From the NCBI RefSeq assembly GCF_023611505.1, contig NZ_CP097843.1:558001-622000 (forward strand): a DNA stretch of 64,000 nucleotides, in the 5' to 3' direction. Below, in pieces: positions 1-9,192 of the stretch. The notes beneath the pieces are model-generated. The model did not search any database and was not told where the DNA came from. It worked only from the letters and a program-made list of their open reading frames with translations. Every line of letters begins with the position of its first letter. The stretch's first letter is position 1. The stretch is from Streptococcus oralis. Lineage in GTDB: Bacteria > Bacillota > Bacilli > Lactobacillales > Streptococcaceae. The translations under genes were made by a program, and so were the position numbers.

Positions 1-387
1 ATTGCTAGGATATTGGAAGAAGGATTGGATAAGCTTGCGAGTGTAGAACGTTTAATCCTCCAGCCAAATAATCGTGAAGACGACTTGCGCATCTGGCTAC
101 AAGACCACGGTTTTCAAATCGTAGCAGAAAGCATCCTAGAAGAAGCAGGCAAGTTTTATGAAATTCTAGTTGTGGAAGCAGGACAAATGAAGTTATCTGC
201 CAGTGATGTTCGCTTTGGACCTTTCTTGTCCAAAGAGGTCAGTCCAGTATTTGTCCAAAAATGGCAAAAAGAAGCTGTTAAGCTAGAGTTCGCCCTCGGA
301 CAAATCCCAGAAAAAAATCTGGAAGAACGTCAAGTTCTAGCTCATAAAATTCAAGCCATCAAGGAGGTGCTCCATGTTAGCAAGTGA
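1..387 (+). CDS. trmK: tRNA (adenine(22)-N1)-methyltransferase, C-terminal part
   Basis: The reading frame is open from the first base of the window, so the gene starts upstream and only about 128 C-terminal residues are visible. The piece carries the IL-PN--ED-LR-WL pattern and a basic coiled-coil tail typical of the TrmK (YqfN) family, which methylates N1 of adenine 22 in tRNA using S-adenosylmethionine. The SAM-binding Rossmann part lies outside the window. The 3' end overlaps the next gene (Nif3-like) by 14 bases, a pairing conserved in Firmicutes, which suggests translational coupling. The assignment rests on the C-terminal pattern and synteny. Confidence 0.8.
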   Translation: MARILEEGLDKLASVERLILQPNNREDDLRIWLQDHGFQIVAESILEEAGKFYEILVVEAGQMKLSASDVRFGPFLSKEVSPVFVQKWQKEAVKLEFALGQIPEKNLEERQVLAHKIQAIKEVLHVSK

Positions 388-1171
388 AGTGATTAAACGT
401 TATGAAGACTTTTGTCCTCAGGAATTTTCCATGGAGGGAGACAGTCGTGGCCTGCAAATTGGAACTCTAGACAAGGATATTCAAAGGATTATGGTTGCCC
501 TGGATATTCGTGAAGAAACGGTGGCTGAAGCCATTGAAAAGGGTGTGGATTTGATTATCGTTAAGCACGCGCCGATTTTCCGTCCCATCAAGGACTTGGT
601 CGCCAGCCGTCCGCAAAATCAGATTTACATCGACCTCATCAAACATGACATTGCCGTTTATGTCAGTCACACCAATATTGACATCGTTGAAAATGGCCTC
701 AATGACTGGTTTTGCCAGATGCTAGGTATCGAGGAGACCACTTATCTGCAGGAAACAGGCCCAGAACGTGGGATTGGGCGTATTGGTGACATTCAACCTC
801 AAACATATGAAGAATTTGCCAGTCATGTCAAACATGTTTTTGGTCTAGATAGTCTTCGCATGGTGCATTATCAAGAGAGTGATTTGAAGAAGGAAATTTC
901 AAGAGTTGCCATTTGCGGTGGTAGTGGTCAGTCTTTCTATCCTGATGCTTTGGCAAAGGGGGCAGATGTCTATATTACTGGTGACATCTACTACCACACA
1001 GCTCAGGATATGTTGTCAGATGGCTTGTTGGCGCTGGACCCGGGCCACTATATCGAAATCCTTTTTGTCGAAAAAATTACTGCGCTCCTTGCCCAATGGA
1101 AGGCAGAAAAGGGCTGGCCTATTGAGATTTTGCCTAGTCAAGCATCGACCAATCCTTTCCACCATATCTAG
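374..1171 (+). CDS. Nif3-like dinuclear metal center protein
   Basis: A 265-residue protein of the NIF3/YqfO family (GTP cyclohydrolase I type 2 homologs), which form hexamers with a two-metal site; the cellular role is not settled. Visible ligand motifs are KHAPIF near residue 65 and SHTNID near residue 100, and GGSGQSF followed by a GDIYYHTA motif in the C-terminal half. It lacks the long inserted domain of the larger Bacillus YqfO. It overlaps trmK by 14 bases and is followed 7 bases later by an FAD oxidoreductase, so the three genes form one operon. Confidence 0.88.
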   Translation: MLASEVIKRYEDFCPQEFSMEGDSRGLQIGTLDKDIQRIMVALDIREETVAEAIEKGVDLIIVKHAPIFRPIKDLVASRPQNQIYIDLIKHDIAVYVSHTNIDIVENGLNDWFCQMLGIEETTYLQETGPERGIGRIGDIQPQTYEEFASHVKHVFGLDSLRMVHYQESDLKKEISRVAICGGSGQSFYPDALAKGADVYITGDIYYHTAQDMLSDGLLALDPGHYIEILFVEKITALLAQWKAEKGWPIEILPSQASTNPFHHI

Positions 1172-1178
1172 TTAGAAA

Positions 1179-2291
1179 GTGAAAACAATGAAAGAAGTTG
1201 CCATTATTGGAGCAGGGATTGTGGGGGCAACAGTTGCCTACTACCTCTCGAAAGAAAGTGACCTTGAGGTAACCGTCTTTGACCATGGGCAGGGACAGGC
1301 TACCAAGGCAGCAGCGGGAATTATCAGTCCTTGGTTTTCAAAACGACGTAATAAAGCTTGGTACAAGATGGCACGCTTGGGGGCTGACTTTTATGTGGAT
1401 TTGTTGGCTGATTTAGAAAAGTCTGATCAGGAAATCGACTTTTACCAACGCTCAGGAGTTTTTCTCTTGAAAAAGGACGAATCCAAGTTGAAAGAACTCT
1501 ATGAGCTAGCCCTTCAGCGCAGGGAAGAATCTCCCTTGATAGGCCAGTTAGCTATTCTGGACCAAGCGTCTGCAAATGAATTATTCCCTGGTTTGCAGGG
1601 ATTTGACCACTTGCTCTATGCTTCTGGTGGGGCGAGAGTAGATGGCCACCTCTTAGTGACTCGTTTGCTAGAAGCCAGTCAAGTCAAGCTGGTCAAAGAA
1701 AAAGTGAGTCTGACACCATTAGCATCCGGCTATCAGATTGGCGAAGAGGTGTTTGAATTGGTTGTTTTAGCGACGGGAGCTTGGTTGGGGGATATTTTGG
1801 AACCTTTAGGATATGAGGTAGATGTTCGTCCTCAGAAAGGGCAACTCCAAGATTATCAGATTTCCAAAGATATGGAATCCTATCCTGTTGTCATGCCAGA
1901 AGGGGAGTGGGATTTGATCCCTTTTGCAGGTGGGAAATTGTCCTTGGGCGCTACCCACGAAAATGATATGGGATTTGATTTGACAGTAGATGAAACCTTG
2001 CTCCAACAAATGGAGGAGGCAGCCTTACCTCACTATCCAGCCTTAGCTAAAGCGACTTCCAGAGCTGAGCGTGTGGGAATCCGTGCTTATACTCGTGATT
2101 TCTCCCCTTTCTTTGGACAGGTGCCAGGCTTAGCAGGTGTCTATGCGGCTAGTGGTCTAGGTTCATCAGGCCTCACAACGGGTCCTATCATTGGTTACCA
2201 TTTAGCTCAACTAATCCAAGACAAGGAATTGACTCTGGACCCAGTAAACTATCCAATTGCAAACTATGTCAAACGAGTAAAAAGCGAATAA
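1179..2291 (+). CDS. FAD-dependent oxidoreductase, DadA/ThiO type
   Basis: A 370-residue D-amino-acid oxidase-like flavoprotein. The N-terminus has the dinucleotide-binding motif GAGIVGATVAYYLS and the C-terminus the second FAD motif YAASGLGSSGLTTGP. Proteins of this family oxidise amino acids or imino acids (DadA, ThiO, SoxA); the substrate cannot be read from the sequence. It is the third gene of the trmK/Nif3 operon, 7 bases downstream of its neighbour. The start at 1179 is followed within two codons by a second ATG (1188) that could also be used. Transcription probably ends in or near the BOX element that begins at its stop codon. Confidence 0.85.
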   Translation: MKTMKEVAIIGAGIVGATVAYYLSKESDLEVTVFDHGQGQATKAAAGIISPWFSKRRNKAWYKMARLGADFYVDLLADLEKSDQEIDFYQRSGVFLLKKDESKLKELYELALQRREESPLIGQLAILDQASANELFPGLQGFDHLLYASGGARVDGHLLVTRLLEASQVKLVKEKVSLTPLASGYQIGEEVFELVVLATGAWLGDILEPLGYEVDVRPQKGQLQDYQISKDMESYPVVMPEGEWDLIPFAGGKLSLGATHENDMGFDLTVDETLLQQMEEAALPHYPALAKATSRAERVGIRAYTRDFSPFFGQVPGLAGVYAASGLGSSGLTTGPIIGYHLAQLIQDKELTLDPVNYPIANYVKRVKSE

Positions 2292-2490
2292 TACTCAATG
2301 AAAATCAAAGAGCAAACTAGGAAGCTAGCCACAGGCTGCTCAAAGCATGGCTTTGAGGTTGTAGATAGAACTGATGAAGTCAGCTCAAAACACTGTTTTG
2401 AGATTGTGGATCGAACTGATGAAGTCAGTAACCATACCAATCCACGGCAAGGTGAAGCTGACGTTGTTTGAAGAGATTTTCGAAGAGTAT
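2291..2490 (-). repeat. BOX element (A-B-B-C)
   Basis: The segment has the structure of the pneumococcal BOX repeat. It runs from ATACTCAATGAAAATCAAAG at the left (boxC end) to TTTTCGAAGAGTAT at the right (boxA end), so the element reads A to C on the minus strand. Two tandem boxB units lie at about 2337-2383 and 2384-2428. Each has a CTCAAA...TTTGAG hairpin followed by GAACTGATGAAGTCA. BOX elements are non-autonomous repeats restricted mainly to S. pneumoniae and close relatives, which supports the taxonomic assignment. It fills the gap between the FAD oxidoreductase and galE. Confidence 0.92.
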
Positions 2491-2594
2491 AAGCATTTTA
2501 CTGAAATTTTAGTCTCCCCTCTAGGATGGCAAATGACATTCCCTATCAAAAATGGTAAAATAAGAAAAAATAATTCGAGAATCGAGGAAAAAAG

Positions 2595-3614
2595 ATGCAA
2601 GAAAAAATTTTGGTAACAGGTGGAGCAGGTTTTATCGGAACCCACACTGTTATTGAGTTGATCCAAGCAGGTCATCAAGTGGTTGTAGTGGATAATCTTG
2701 TCAATAGCAATCGTAAAAGTATAGAAGTTGTTGAGAGAATTACAGGGGTTGAAGTGCCTTTCTATGAGGCGGATATCCGTGATACGGATACTCTCAGAGA
2801 TATTTTCAAGCAGGAAGAACCGACTGGTGTCATTCACTTTGCGGGCTTGAAGGCTGTTGGCGAATCAACCCGTATCCCTCTTGCCTACTATGACAACAAT
2901 ATCGCTGGAACTCTTAGTCTTTTAAAAGTTATGGAAGAAGCAAACTGTAAGAATATCATCTTCAGTTCTTCTGCGACAGTATATGGAGATCCTCACACAG
3001 TTCCAATCTTAGAAGATTTCCCACTTTCAGTGACCAATCCGTATGGTCGTACCAAACTCATGCTAGAAGAAATCTTGACCGATATCTACAAAGCAGACTC
3101 AGAATGGAATGTGGTCTTGCTTCGTTACTTTAATCCAATTGGAGCACATGAGAGTGGAGATTTAGGAGAAAATCCAAACGGTATTCCAAACAATCTCTTA
3201 CCATATGTGACTCAGGTAGCTGTTGGAAAATTAGAGCAAGTGCAAGTCTTCGGAGACGATTACGATACGGAAGATGGCACTGGTGTTCGTGACTATATCC
3301 ACGTTGTTGACTTGGCTAAAGGTCACGTTGCAGCTCTTCAAAAAATCCAAAAGGGGTCTGGCCTTAACATTTATAACCTTGGAACAGGCAAGGGCTACTC
3401 TGTTCTTGAAATTATCCAAAATATGGAAAAAGCAGTGGGACGTCCTATTCCTTACCGCATCGTAGAACGCCGCCCAGGTGATATCGCTGCCTGCTACTCA
3501 GACCCAGCAAAAGCCAAAGCAGAGCTCGGATGGGAAGCAGAACTCGACATCACCCAAATGTGTGAAGACGCATGGCGTTGGCAAAGCAAGCATCCAAATG
3601 GATTTGAAGACTAA
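2595..3614 (+). CDS. galE: UDP-glucose 4-epimerase
   Basis: A 339-residue short-chain dehydrogenase-type epimerase that interconverts UDP-glucose and UDP-galactose in the cytosol. The NAD-binding GGAGFIGTH motif is at residues 9-17, a FSSSATVYG active-site strand carries the catalytic serine, and YGRTK provides the Tyr-Lys pair. Length matches bacterial GalE (about 330-340). A GAGGAAAAAAG ribosome site precedes ATG 2595. It follows a BOX element and is separated from the downstream glycosyltransferase gene by one base, so the pair is likely co-transcribed and may supply sugars for cell-surface glycans. Confidence 0.95.
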   Translation: MQEKILVTGGAGFIGTHTVIELIQAGHQVVVVDNLVNSNRKSIEVVERITGVEVPFYEADIRDTDTLRDIFKQEEPTGVIHFAGLKAVGESTRIPLAYYDNNIAGTLSLLKVMEEANCKNIIFSSSATVYGDPHTVPILEDFPLSVTNPYGRTKLMLEEILTDIYKADSEWNVVLLRYFNPIGAHESGDLGENPNGIPNNLLPYVTQVAVGKLEQVQVFGDDYDTEDGTGVRDYIHVVDLAKGHVAALQKIQKGSGLNIYNLGTGKGYSVLEIIQNMEKAVGRPIPYRIVERRPGDIAACYSDPAKAKAELGWEAELDITQMCEDAWRWQSKHPNGFED

Positions 3615-3615
3615 G

Positions 3616-4569
3616 ATGATGATTTCAATCATCGTCCCTTGTCTAAACGAAGAGGAAGTACTTCCTCTTTTTTATCAGTCTGTGGAAGCTCTGCTTCCTG
3701 ACTTGGGAGCAGAGGTCGAATATGTCTTTGTAGACGATGGCTCAAGTGATGGGACCTTAGAGCTTTTGAAGGCCTATCGGGAGCAAAATCCTGCGGTCCG
3801 TTATGTCTCATTCTCTCGAAATTTTGGGAAAGAGGCAGCCTTATACGCAGGTTTGCAGTATGCGACTGGGGACCTGGTGGTCGTGATGGATGCAGACCTC
3901 CAGGACCCTCCAAGTATGTTGCTCGAAATGAAGGCCTTACTAGACCAGAATGCAGACTTAGACTGTGTTGGGACACGGAGAACTAGTCGGGAGGGGGAAC
4001 CCTTTTTCCGCAGTTTCTGTGCTGACCTCTTTTACCGCCTCATGCAAAAAATTAGCCCAGTGGCTCTACCCTCAGGTGTCCGTGATTTTCGCATGATGAG
4101 AAGGTCTGTGGTAGATGCTATTTTAACCCTGACCGAGTCCAATCGTTTTTCTAAAGGACTCTTTGCCTGGGTGGGTTTTAAAACGCACTATCTTGATTAT
4201 CCAAACGTTGAACGACAGGCTGGCAAGACCAGTTGGAGTTTTAGACAACTCTTTTTCTACTCGATTGAAGGGATTCTTAACTTTTCAGATTTTCCCTTGA
4301 GTATAGCCTTTGTAGCGGGACTCCTATCTTGTTTTCTTTCTTTTGTGATGACATTTTTTGTAGTGTTTCGGACTCTTATCTTGGGAAATCCGACATCTGG
4401 TTGGACGTCTTTGATGGCTGTCATCCTCTTTCTTGGAGGGATTCAACTTCTGACGATTGGTATTCTCGGTAAGTATATTAGTAAGATTTATCTAGAAACC
4501 AAAAAAAGACCACTCTATCTCGTCAAAGAAAAAAGTGACCTTTCTATTATTGAAGGAAAAAATAACTGA
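3616..4569 (+). CDS. membrane-anchored GT2 glycosyltransferase (CsbB/YkcC-like)
   Basis: From ATG 3616 (or the adjacent ATG 3619) this encodes about 317 residues. The frame is open further upstream, but that extension lies inside galE and is not protein-like. The N-terminal GT-A domain shows SIIVPCLNEE, VDDGSSDGT and DADLQDPP (the nucleotide- and metal-binding aspartates). Two hydrophobic helices follow at the C-terminus, as in polyprenyl-phosphate glycosyltransferases that load sugars onto undecaprenyl phosphate. Its position directly after galE suggests a surface glycan or teichoic acid decoration role; donor and acceptor are unknown. Confidence 0.87.
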   Translation: MMISIIVPCLNEEEVLPLFYQSVEALLPDLGAEVEYVFVDDGSSDGTLELLKAYREQNPAVRYVSFSRNFGKEAALYAGLQYATGDLVVVMDADLQDPPSMLLEMKALLDQNADLDCVGTRRTSREGEPFFRSFCADLFYRLMQKISPVALPSGVRDFRMMRRSVVDAILTLTESNRFSKGLFAWVGFKTHYLDYPNVERQAGKTSWSFRQLFFYSIEGILNFSDFPLSIAFVAGLLSCFLSFVMTFFVVFRTLILGNPTSGWTSLMAVILFLGGIQLLTIGILGKYISKIYLETKKRPLYLVKEKSDLSIIEGKNN

Positions 4570-4656
4570 AAAAGACTATAATTTTACCTAGAAATATGCT
4601 AAACTAGTAAGTGTGGGAAAAATGAGAAAAAATCAATAACATTCATTCCCTGCTTC

Positions 4657-4860
4657 CTACGATGGATCTTTTAGAAGTGCTCTTGTAGGACAATTTTTGA
4701 TGGCCTCCAGAACATCGCTGCTCTCAGCGATTTCTCTTTGCAATTCAACTGGATCATCGTAAAATCGAACGATTCCATTATCATGGTAATCAAAGAGTTC
4801 AGAGTAGGTTTGGCAAAGCCCGCAGGCGATGCACCGTTCGGGTATAAGTGTGACTTTCAT
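4657..4860 (-). CDS. fer: ferredoxin
   Basis: A 67-residue ferredoxin on the minus strand starting with MKVTLIPERC at 4860. A longer upstream reading exists but is hydrophobic and lacks a plausible ribosome site. The cluster motif is CIACGLC plus a distal CPTRA, giving four cysteines for a single Fe-S cluster in a Firmicute-type small ferredoxin. It is divergent from the LysM gene, with a short A/T-rich spacer holding both promoters. A type 2 ferredoxin/flavodoxin-NADP reductase is encoded at 11998-12966 and is a plausible partner. Confidence 0.92.
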   Translation of the reverse strand: MKVTLIPERCIACGLCQTYSELFDYHDNGIVRFYDDPVELQREIAESSDVLEAIKNCPTRALLKDPS

Positions 4861-4905
4861 ATTTATATTGTAATAAGAAAATGTAAAAAAAACAAGGAGT
4901 AAGGT

Positions 4906-5412
4906 ATGGAAAAAGAACCGTGGCAAGAAGATATTTACGAAAACAATGAGGAAGAAACAAGATCAGAGCGTCGACACCGGAAACAAAAAGGGAAAGGCGT
5001 TGTTGCCAATCGTGTCTTGACAGTTCTAGCTAGCCTCTTCTTTGTAATCGTTGTAGCAATGGTAGTTGTATTGATTTACCTATCAACCGGAGGAAGCAAT
5101 CGTACTTCATCTTTGAAGGACTTCTATGATGCATCGTCTCCTTCTACAAGTTCAAGTTCTAAAGTAGAAGCATCATCATCTTCAAGTAGCAAGGTAGAGG
5201 AAACAGCTTCTTCTGAATCAACACCTTCAGAGAGCAGTTCGGAAGAACATACAGAAGGTGAAGGAACACTTACAGTACATCCTGGAGAGGGAGAAGCAGC
5301 TCTTGCTCAACGTGCAGGGATTTCCATTGCCCAGCTAGAGGCTCTAAATCCTTCTCACATGTCATCTGGATCTTGGTTTGCCAACCCAGGTGATGTGATT
5401 AAGACAAGATAG
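4906..5412 (+). CDS. membrane-anchored LysM protein
   Basis: A 168-residue type II membrane protein. It has a charged cytoplasmic N-terminus (about 1-35, with a basic RRHRKQKGKG cluster), one transmembrane helix (about 36-60), a long Ser/Glu-rich external linker (about 65-120), and a C-terminal LysM-like domain ending LNPSHMSSGSWFANPGD. LysM binds N-acetylglucosamine polymers such as peptidoglycan. An AAGGAG ribosome site precedes ATG 4906. It sits 9 bases upstream of cmk and is probably in the same transcript. The exact role in the wall is not visible. Confidence 0.87.
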   Translation: MEKEPWQEDIYENNEEETRSERRHRKQKGKGVVANRVLTVLASLFFVIVVAMVVVLIYLSTGGSNRTSSLKDFYDASSPSTSSSSKVEASSSSSSKVEETASSESTPSESSSEEHTEGEGTLTVHPGEGEAALAQRAGISIAQLEALNPSHMSSGSWFANPGDVIKTR

Positions 5413-5421
5413 GAGTCGGTC

Positions 5422-6096
5422 ATGAAGACAATTCAAATTGCTATCGATGGTCCAGCTTCGAGTGGTAAGAGTACGGTCGCAAAGATTGTCGCTAAGGATT
5501 TTGGTTATACTTATCTCGATACAGGTGCTATGTACCGTGCTGCGACTTATATAGCGCTCAAACACCAGTTGAATGCAGGAAATGTAGACCAACTTCTTGA
5601 GCTTCTTAACCAACACCCCATTAGTTTTGGTCGTTCAGAAACAGGTGAGCAACTTGTTTTTGTAGGGGATGTTGATATTACGCATCCGATTCGTGAAAAT
5701 GAAGTGACCAACAAGGTTTCAAGCATTGCTGCCATTCCTGAGGTGCGTGAGAAACTGGTTTCGCTCCAGCAAGAGATTGCTCAGCAAGGTGGTATCGTCA
5801 TGGATGGGCGTGATATCGGGACAGTTGTTTTACCACAAGCTGAACTCAAGATTTTCTTAGTGGCTTCTGTTGAAGAAAGAGCAGAGCGTCGTTACAAGGA
5901 AAATATTGCCAAAGGCATTGAGACAGATTTGGAAACGTTGAAAGAAGAGATTGCTGCGCGTGATTACAAGGACAGTCATCGTGAAACCTCACCTCTCAAA
6001 CAGGCTGAGGATGCAGTTTATCTTGACACAACTGGACTAAGTATCCAAGAAGTGGTCGAAAAAATTGAATCAGAAGCAAAAAAATATATGTCCTAG
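5422..6096 (+). CDS. cmk: cytidylate kinase
   Basis: A 224-residue (d)CMP kinase of pyrimidine salvage and RNA turnover. The P-loop GPASSGKST lies at residues 10-18, [10 protein letters not shown] is the conserved nucleoside-binding segment, [10 protein letters not shown] lies mid-protein, and a basic RYKE LID segment follows. Length fits type 1 Cmk. A GGAG ribosome site lies just upstream, and the gene follows the LysM gene by 9 bases. A strong hairpin terminator (6105-6138) closes the unit. Confidence 0.96.
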   Translation: MKTIQIAIDGPASSGKSTVAKIVAKDFGYTYLDTGAMYRAATYIALKHQLNAGNVDQLLELLNQHPISFGRSETGEQLVFVGDVDITHPIRENEVTNKVSSIAAIPEVREKLVSLQQEIAQQGGIVMDGRDIGTVVLPQAELKIFLVASVEERAERRYKENIAKGIETDLETLKEEIAARDYKDSHRETSPLKQAEDAVYLDTTGLSIQEVVEKIESEAKKYMS

Positions 6097-6104
6097 GGAC
6101 GAGA

Positions 6105-6138
6105 GGAGCAGGCTAAATGAAGCCTGCTCCTTTTCTCT
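6105..6138 (+). terminator. intrinsic terminator after cmk
   Basis: A perfect 10-bp stem GGAGCAGGCT / AGCCTGCTCC with a 6-base loop is followed by a T-rich run. It separates cmk from the dfr promoter. Confidence 0.9.
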
Positions 6139-6178
6139 CTTTTGCGCGCGTTTCAAAACAGTCTTTTTGGGAGAATTT

Positions 6179-6187
6179 TGATAGAAT
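6179..6187 (+). promoter_or_regulatory. extended -10 promoter of dfr
   Basis: TG-A-TAGAAT forms an extended -10 element 28 bases upstream of the dfr start. No clear -35 is seen, which is common in streptococcal extended -10 promoters. Confidence 0.55.
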
Positions 6188-6214
6188 AGTAATATCAATA
6201 AAAAGGACGGAAGC

Positions 6215-6721
6215 ATGACAAAGAAAATCATAGCCATTTGGGCCCAGGATGAAAAAGGTGTGATTGGGAAGGAAAATCGTCTCCCTTGGCATTTGCCGGC
6301 AGAGTTGCAACATTTTAAGGAAACAACTTTAAATCATGCTATACTGATGGGGCGAGTGACCTTTGATGGCATGGGACGTCGTCTGCTTCCAAAACGGCAA
6401 ACCCTGATTTTAACGCGCAATAGCGAAGAAGTCATAGATGGGGCGCTCGTATTTCAAGATGTGGAGTCTGTTTTAGCGTGGTATCAGAGTCAGGAAAAAA
6501 ATCTCTATATCATTGGCGGAAAGCAGATTTTTCAGGCTTTTGAGCCTTATTTAGATGAAATCATTGTGACACAGATTCATGCTCAGGTGGAGGGAGATAC
6601 CTATTTCCCTGAGGAGTTTGACTTGTCTCGTTTTGAGACAGTCGCAAGCAAATCTTATGAGCGAGATGAGAAAAACGACTATGATTTTACCATCGAATAC
6701 CGAGATAGAAAGGAAGTCTAA
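6215..6721 (+). CDS. folA: dihydrofolate reductase
   Basis: A 168-residue DHFR (also called dfr/dyr in streptococci) that reduces dihydrofolate with NADPH. The N-terminus [20 protein letters not shown] contains the substrate loop, followed by [20 protein letters not shown] and IIGGKQIF. Residue 100 is isoleucine; in pneumococcus Ile100Leu is the classic trimethoprim-resistance change, so at this site the allele is wild-type-like. The stop codon overlaps by one base the start of a small membrane protein gene, and clpX follows. Confidence 0.95.
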   Translation: MTKKIIAIWAQDEKGVIGKENRLPWHLPAELQHFKETTLNHAILMGRVTFDGMGRRLLPKRQTLILTRNSEEVIDGALVFQDVESVLAWYQSQEKNLYIIGGKQIFQAFEPYLDEIIVTQIHAQVEGDTYFPEEFDLSRFETVASKSYERDEKNDYDFTIEYRDRKEV

Positions 6722-6891
6722 TGGAGCGCAGTATATTTGGATTTTTTACAGCTTTTTTGTGTGTAATCTGTATTTTGACTGGAGCACAGGCTTTTCGTAA
6801 GAAGCGCTATGGACTGTCTGCCTTACTCTGGTTGAATGCTTTTACCAATCTAGTAAACAGTGTCCACGCTTTTTATATGACCTTATTTTAG
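6721..6891 (+). CDS. small membrane protein between dfr and clpX
   Basis: A 56-residue reading frame starts at ATG 6721, sharing one base with the dfr stop (TAATG), so it is probably translated by coupling. It begins [20 protein letters not shown], giving one clear transmembrane helix, then a basic FRKKRYG turn and a second hydrophobic stretch ending VHAFYMTLF. A small gene in this position between dfr and clpX is, to my recollection, also annotated in pneumococcus. Function is unknown. Confidence 0.75.
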   Translation: MERSIFGFFTAFLCVICILTGAQAFRKKRYGLSALLWLNAFTNLVNSVHAFYMTLF

Positions 6892-6922
6892 ATAGAATGA
6901 TAAATTAGAACGGAAGGAAATC

Positions 6923-8155
6923 ATGCCTACAAATAGGAAAAATGATATGATGGTTTATTGCTCATTTTGTGGCAAGAGCCAAGAAGAAGTAAAGAAAATA
7001 ATCGCTGGGAACAACGCCTTTATCTGTAATGAATGTGTGGAGTTGGCCCAGGAAATCATTCGGGAGGAGTTGGCTGAGGAAGTCTTGGCAGACTTGTCTG
7101 AAGTGCCAAAACCAATCGAGCTCCTCAATATCTTGAACCACTATGTGATTGGTCAGGATCGTGCCAAACGTGCCTTGGCAGTAGCTGTATACAACCACTA
7201 CAAACGCATCAATTTCCATGATACGCGTGAAGAGTCAGAAGATGTGGATTTGCAGAAGTCAAACATCTTGATGATTGGCCCAACGGGTTCTGGGAAAACT
7301 TTCTTGGCCCAGACCTTGGCTAAGAGCTTGAACGTGCCTTTTGCGATTGCAGATGCGACAGCTCTTACTGAGGCTGGGTATGTGGGTGAGGACGTGGAAA
7401 ATATTCTCCTCAAACTCTTGCAGGCTGCTGACTTTAACATCGAACGTGCAGAACGTGGGATTATCTACGTTGATGAAATTGACAAGATTGCCAAGAAGAG
7501 CGAGAACGTGTCGATCACACGTGACGTTTCTGGTGAAGGGGTGCAACAAGCCCTTCTTAAGATTATCGAGGGAACTGTAGCCAGCGTACCGCCTCAAGGT
7601 GGACGCAAACATCCACAACAAGAGATGATTCAAGTGGACACCAAGAATATCCTCTTTATCGTGGGTGGTGCCTTTGATGGCATCGAAGAAATCGTCAAAC
7701 AACGTCTGGGGGAAAAAGTCATCGGTTTTGGCCAAAATAACAAGGCGATTGATGAGAACAGCTCTTACATGCAAGAAATCATCGCAGAAGATATTCAAAA
7801 ATTCGGGATTATTCCTGAGTTGATTGGACGCTTGCCTGTCTTTGCAGCTCTTGAGCAATTGACGGTCGATGACTTGGTTCGCATCCTGAAAGAGCCAAGA
7901 AATGCCTTGGTGAAACAATACCAAACCTTGCTTTCTTATGATGACGTTGAGTTGGAATTTGACGACGAAGCCCTGCGAGAAATCGCCAATAAGGCCATTG
8001 AACGGAAGACAGGGGCTCGTGGTCTTCGCTCCATCATCGAAGAAACCATGCTAGATGTCATGTTTGAAGTACCAAGTCAGGAAAATGTGAAATTGGTCCG
8101 CATCACAAAAGAAGCTGTCGATGGAACGGAAAAACCAATCCTAGAAACAGCCTAG
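6923..8155 (+). CDS. clpX: ATP-dependent Clp protease ATP-binding subunit ClpX
   Basis: A 410-residue AAA+ unfoldase that delivers substrates to ClpP. The N-terminal zinc finger shows CSFCGK and CNEC (residues about 13-38). The Walker A is GPTGSGKT, the pore loop GYVGED, the Walker [10 protein letters not shown], and the ClpP-docking IGF loop is present as KVIGFGQ. Length and all motifs are typical. A GGAAGG ribosome site precedes ATG 6923. engB begins 8 bases downstream, the usual streptococcal pairing. Confidence 0.98.
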   Translation: MPTNRKNDMMVYCSFCGKSQEEVKKIIAGNNAFICNECVELAQEIIREELAEEVLADLSEVPKPIELLNILNHYVIGQDRAKRALAVAVYNHYKRINFHDTREESEDVDLQKSNILMIGPTGSGKTFLAQTLAKSLNVPFAIADATALTEAGYVGEDVENILLKLLQAADFNIERAERGIIYVDEIDKIAKKSENVSITRDVSGEGVQQALLKIIEGTVASVPPQGGRKHPQQEMIQVDTKNILFIVGGAFDGIEEIVKQRLGEKVIGFGQNNKAIDENSSYMQEIIAEDIQKFGIIPELIGRLPVFAALEQLTVDDLVRILKEPRNALVKQYQTLLSYDDVELEFDDEALREIANKAIERKTGARGLRSIIEETMLDVMFEVPSQENVKLVRITKEAVDGTEKPILETA

Positions 8156-8163
8156 AGGTGAGT

Positions 8164-8751
8164 ATGGAACTTAATACACACAATGCTGAAATCTTGCTCA
8201 GTGCGGCTAATAAGTCTCACTATCCGCAGGATGAACTGCCAGAGATTGCCCTTGCAGGACGATCCAATGTTGGCAAGTCTAGCTTTATCAACACCATGCT
8301 AAACCGCAAGAATCTTGCCCGTACATCAGGGAAACCTGGGAAAACCCAGCTTCTCAACTTCTTTAATATTGATGACAAGATGCGTTTTGTGGATGTACCA
8401 GGTTATGGTTATGCCCGCGTTTCAAAAAAGGAACGTGAAAAGTGGGGGCGCATGATTGAGGAGTACCTGACCACTCGGGAAAATCTTCGTGCAGTGGTCA
8501 GTCTGGTGGACCTCCGCCACGACCCGTCAGCAGATGATGTGCAGATGTACGAATTTCTCAAGTATTATGAAATTCCGGTTATCATCGTTGCGACCAAGGC
8601 AGACAAGATTCCTCGTGGTAAGTGGAACAAGCATGAATCAGCAATCAAAAAGAAATTAAACTTTGACCCAAGTGACGACTTCATCCTCTTTTCATCTGTC
8701 AGCAAGGCGGGGATGGATCAGGCTTGGGATGCAATATTAGAAAAATTGTGA
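8164..8751 (+). CDS. engB: ribosome biogenesis GTPase (EngB/YsxC)
   Basis: A 195-residue TRAFAC GTPase needed for 50S subunit assembly. G1 is [10 protein letters not shown]3 is DVPGYG, G4 is TKAD and G5 is SSVSK. A GTG at 8158 extends the frame by two codons, but ATG 8164 is preceded by GAGG at good spacing and gives the standard MELNTHNAE start. The gene lies 8 bases after clpX and 9 bases before ridA. Confidence 0.96.
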   Translation: MELNTHNAEILLSAANKSHYPQDELPEIALAGRSNVGKSSFINTMLNRKNLARTSGKPGKTQLLNFFNIDDKMRFVDVPGYGYARVSKKEREKWGRMIEEYLTTRENLRAVVSLVDLRHDPSADDVQMYEFLKYYEIPVIIVATKADKIPRGKWNKHESAIKKKLNFDPSDDFILFSSVSKAGMDQAWDAILEKL

Positions 8752-8760
8752 GGGAAAGAA

Positions 8761-9141
8761 ATGGCAAAAACAATTCATACAGATAAAGCTCCAAAGGCTA
8801 TCGGACCTTATGTTCAAGGGAAAATCGTTGGCAATCTTTTATTTGCTAGCGGTCAAGTTCCCCTATCTCCTGAAACTGGTGAAATCGTAGGAGAGACCAT
8901 TCAAGAACAGACAGAACAAGTCTTGAAAAACATCGGTGCGATTTTGGCTGAAGCAGGAACAGACTTTGACCACGTTGTCAAAACAACTTGCTTCTTGAGC
9001 AATATGAACGATTTTGTTCCTTTTAATGAGGTTTACCAGACTGCTTTTAAAGAGGAATTTCCAGCTCGTTCAGCTGTAGAGGTTGCACGTCTTCCTCGTG
9101 ATGTAAAAGTCGAAATTGAAGTAATCGCAGAGATTGGATAA
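8761..9141 (+). CDS. ridA: RidA family enamine/imine deaminase
   Basis: A 126-residue YjgF/YER057c/UK114 protein that hydrolyses reactive 2-aminoacrylate and related imines. Visible family signatures include AIGPYVQGKIVGN near the start, FASGQVPLSP, KTTCFLSNMNDF, and the C-terminal PARSAVEVARLPRDVKVEIE with the substrate-binding arginine. It follows engB by 9 bases. A hairpin terminator at 9150-9175 separates it partly from rapZ. Confidence 0.93.
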   Translation: MAKTIHTDKAPKAIGPYVQGKIVGNLLFASGQVPLSPETGEIVGETIQEQTEQVLKNIGAILAEAGTDFDHVVKTTCFLSNMNDFVPFNEVYQTAFKEEFPARSAVEVARLPRDVKVEIEVIAEIG

Positions 9142-9149
9142 GCTAGTTG

Positions 9150-9175
9150 AAGTTTGGCTCTGCCAAACTTTTTTT
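9150..9175 (+). terminator. intrinsic terminator/attenuator between ridA and rapZ
   Basis: AAGTTTGGC / GCCAAACTT forms a 9-bp stem with a 3-base loop and a run of seven or more T residues. The rapZ ribosome site follows within 12 bases, so rapZ may be partly expressed by readthrough. Confidence 0.8.
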
Positions 9176-9192
9176 GATATAAGGAGAGATAG

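Noticed and set aside
2385-2837. 150-codon minus-strand frame across the BOX element and galE start
   Set aside because: It is built from BOX repeat sequence and the complement of galE.
3478-3615. Upstream extension of the GT2 glycosyltransferase
   Set aside because: The extension lies entirely inside galE in another frame; ATG 3616 or 3619 gives the normal family N-terminus.
6512-6514. Possible trimethoprim-resistance change at DHFR residue 100
   Set aside because: The codon encodes isoleucine, the susceptible state at this site.
7259-7924. 221-codon minus-strand frame inside clpX
   Set aside because: Complement of a highly conserved gene with biased codon use; no independent ribosome site or family match.
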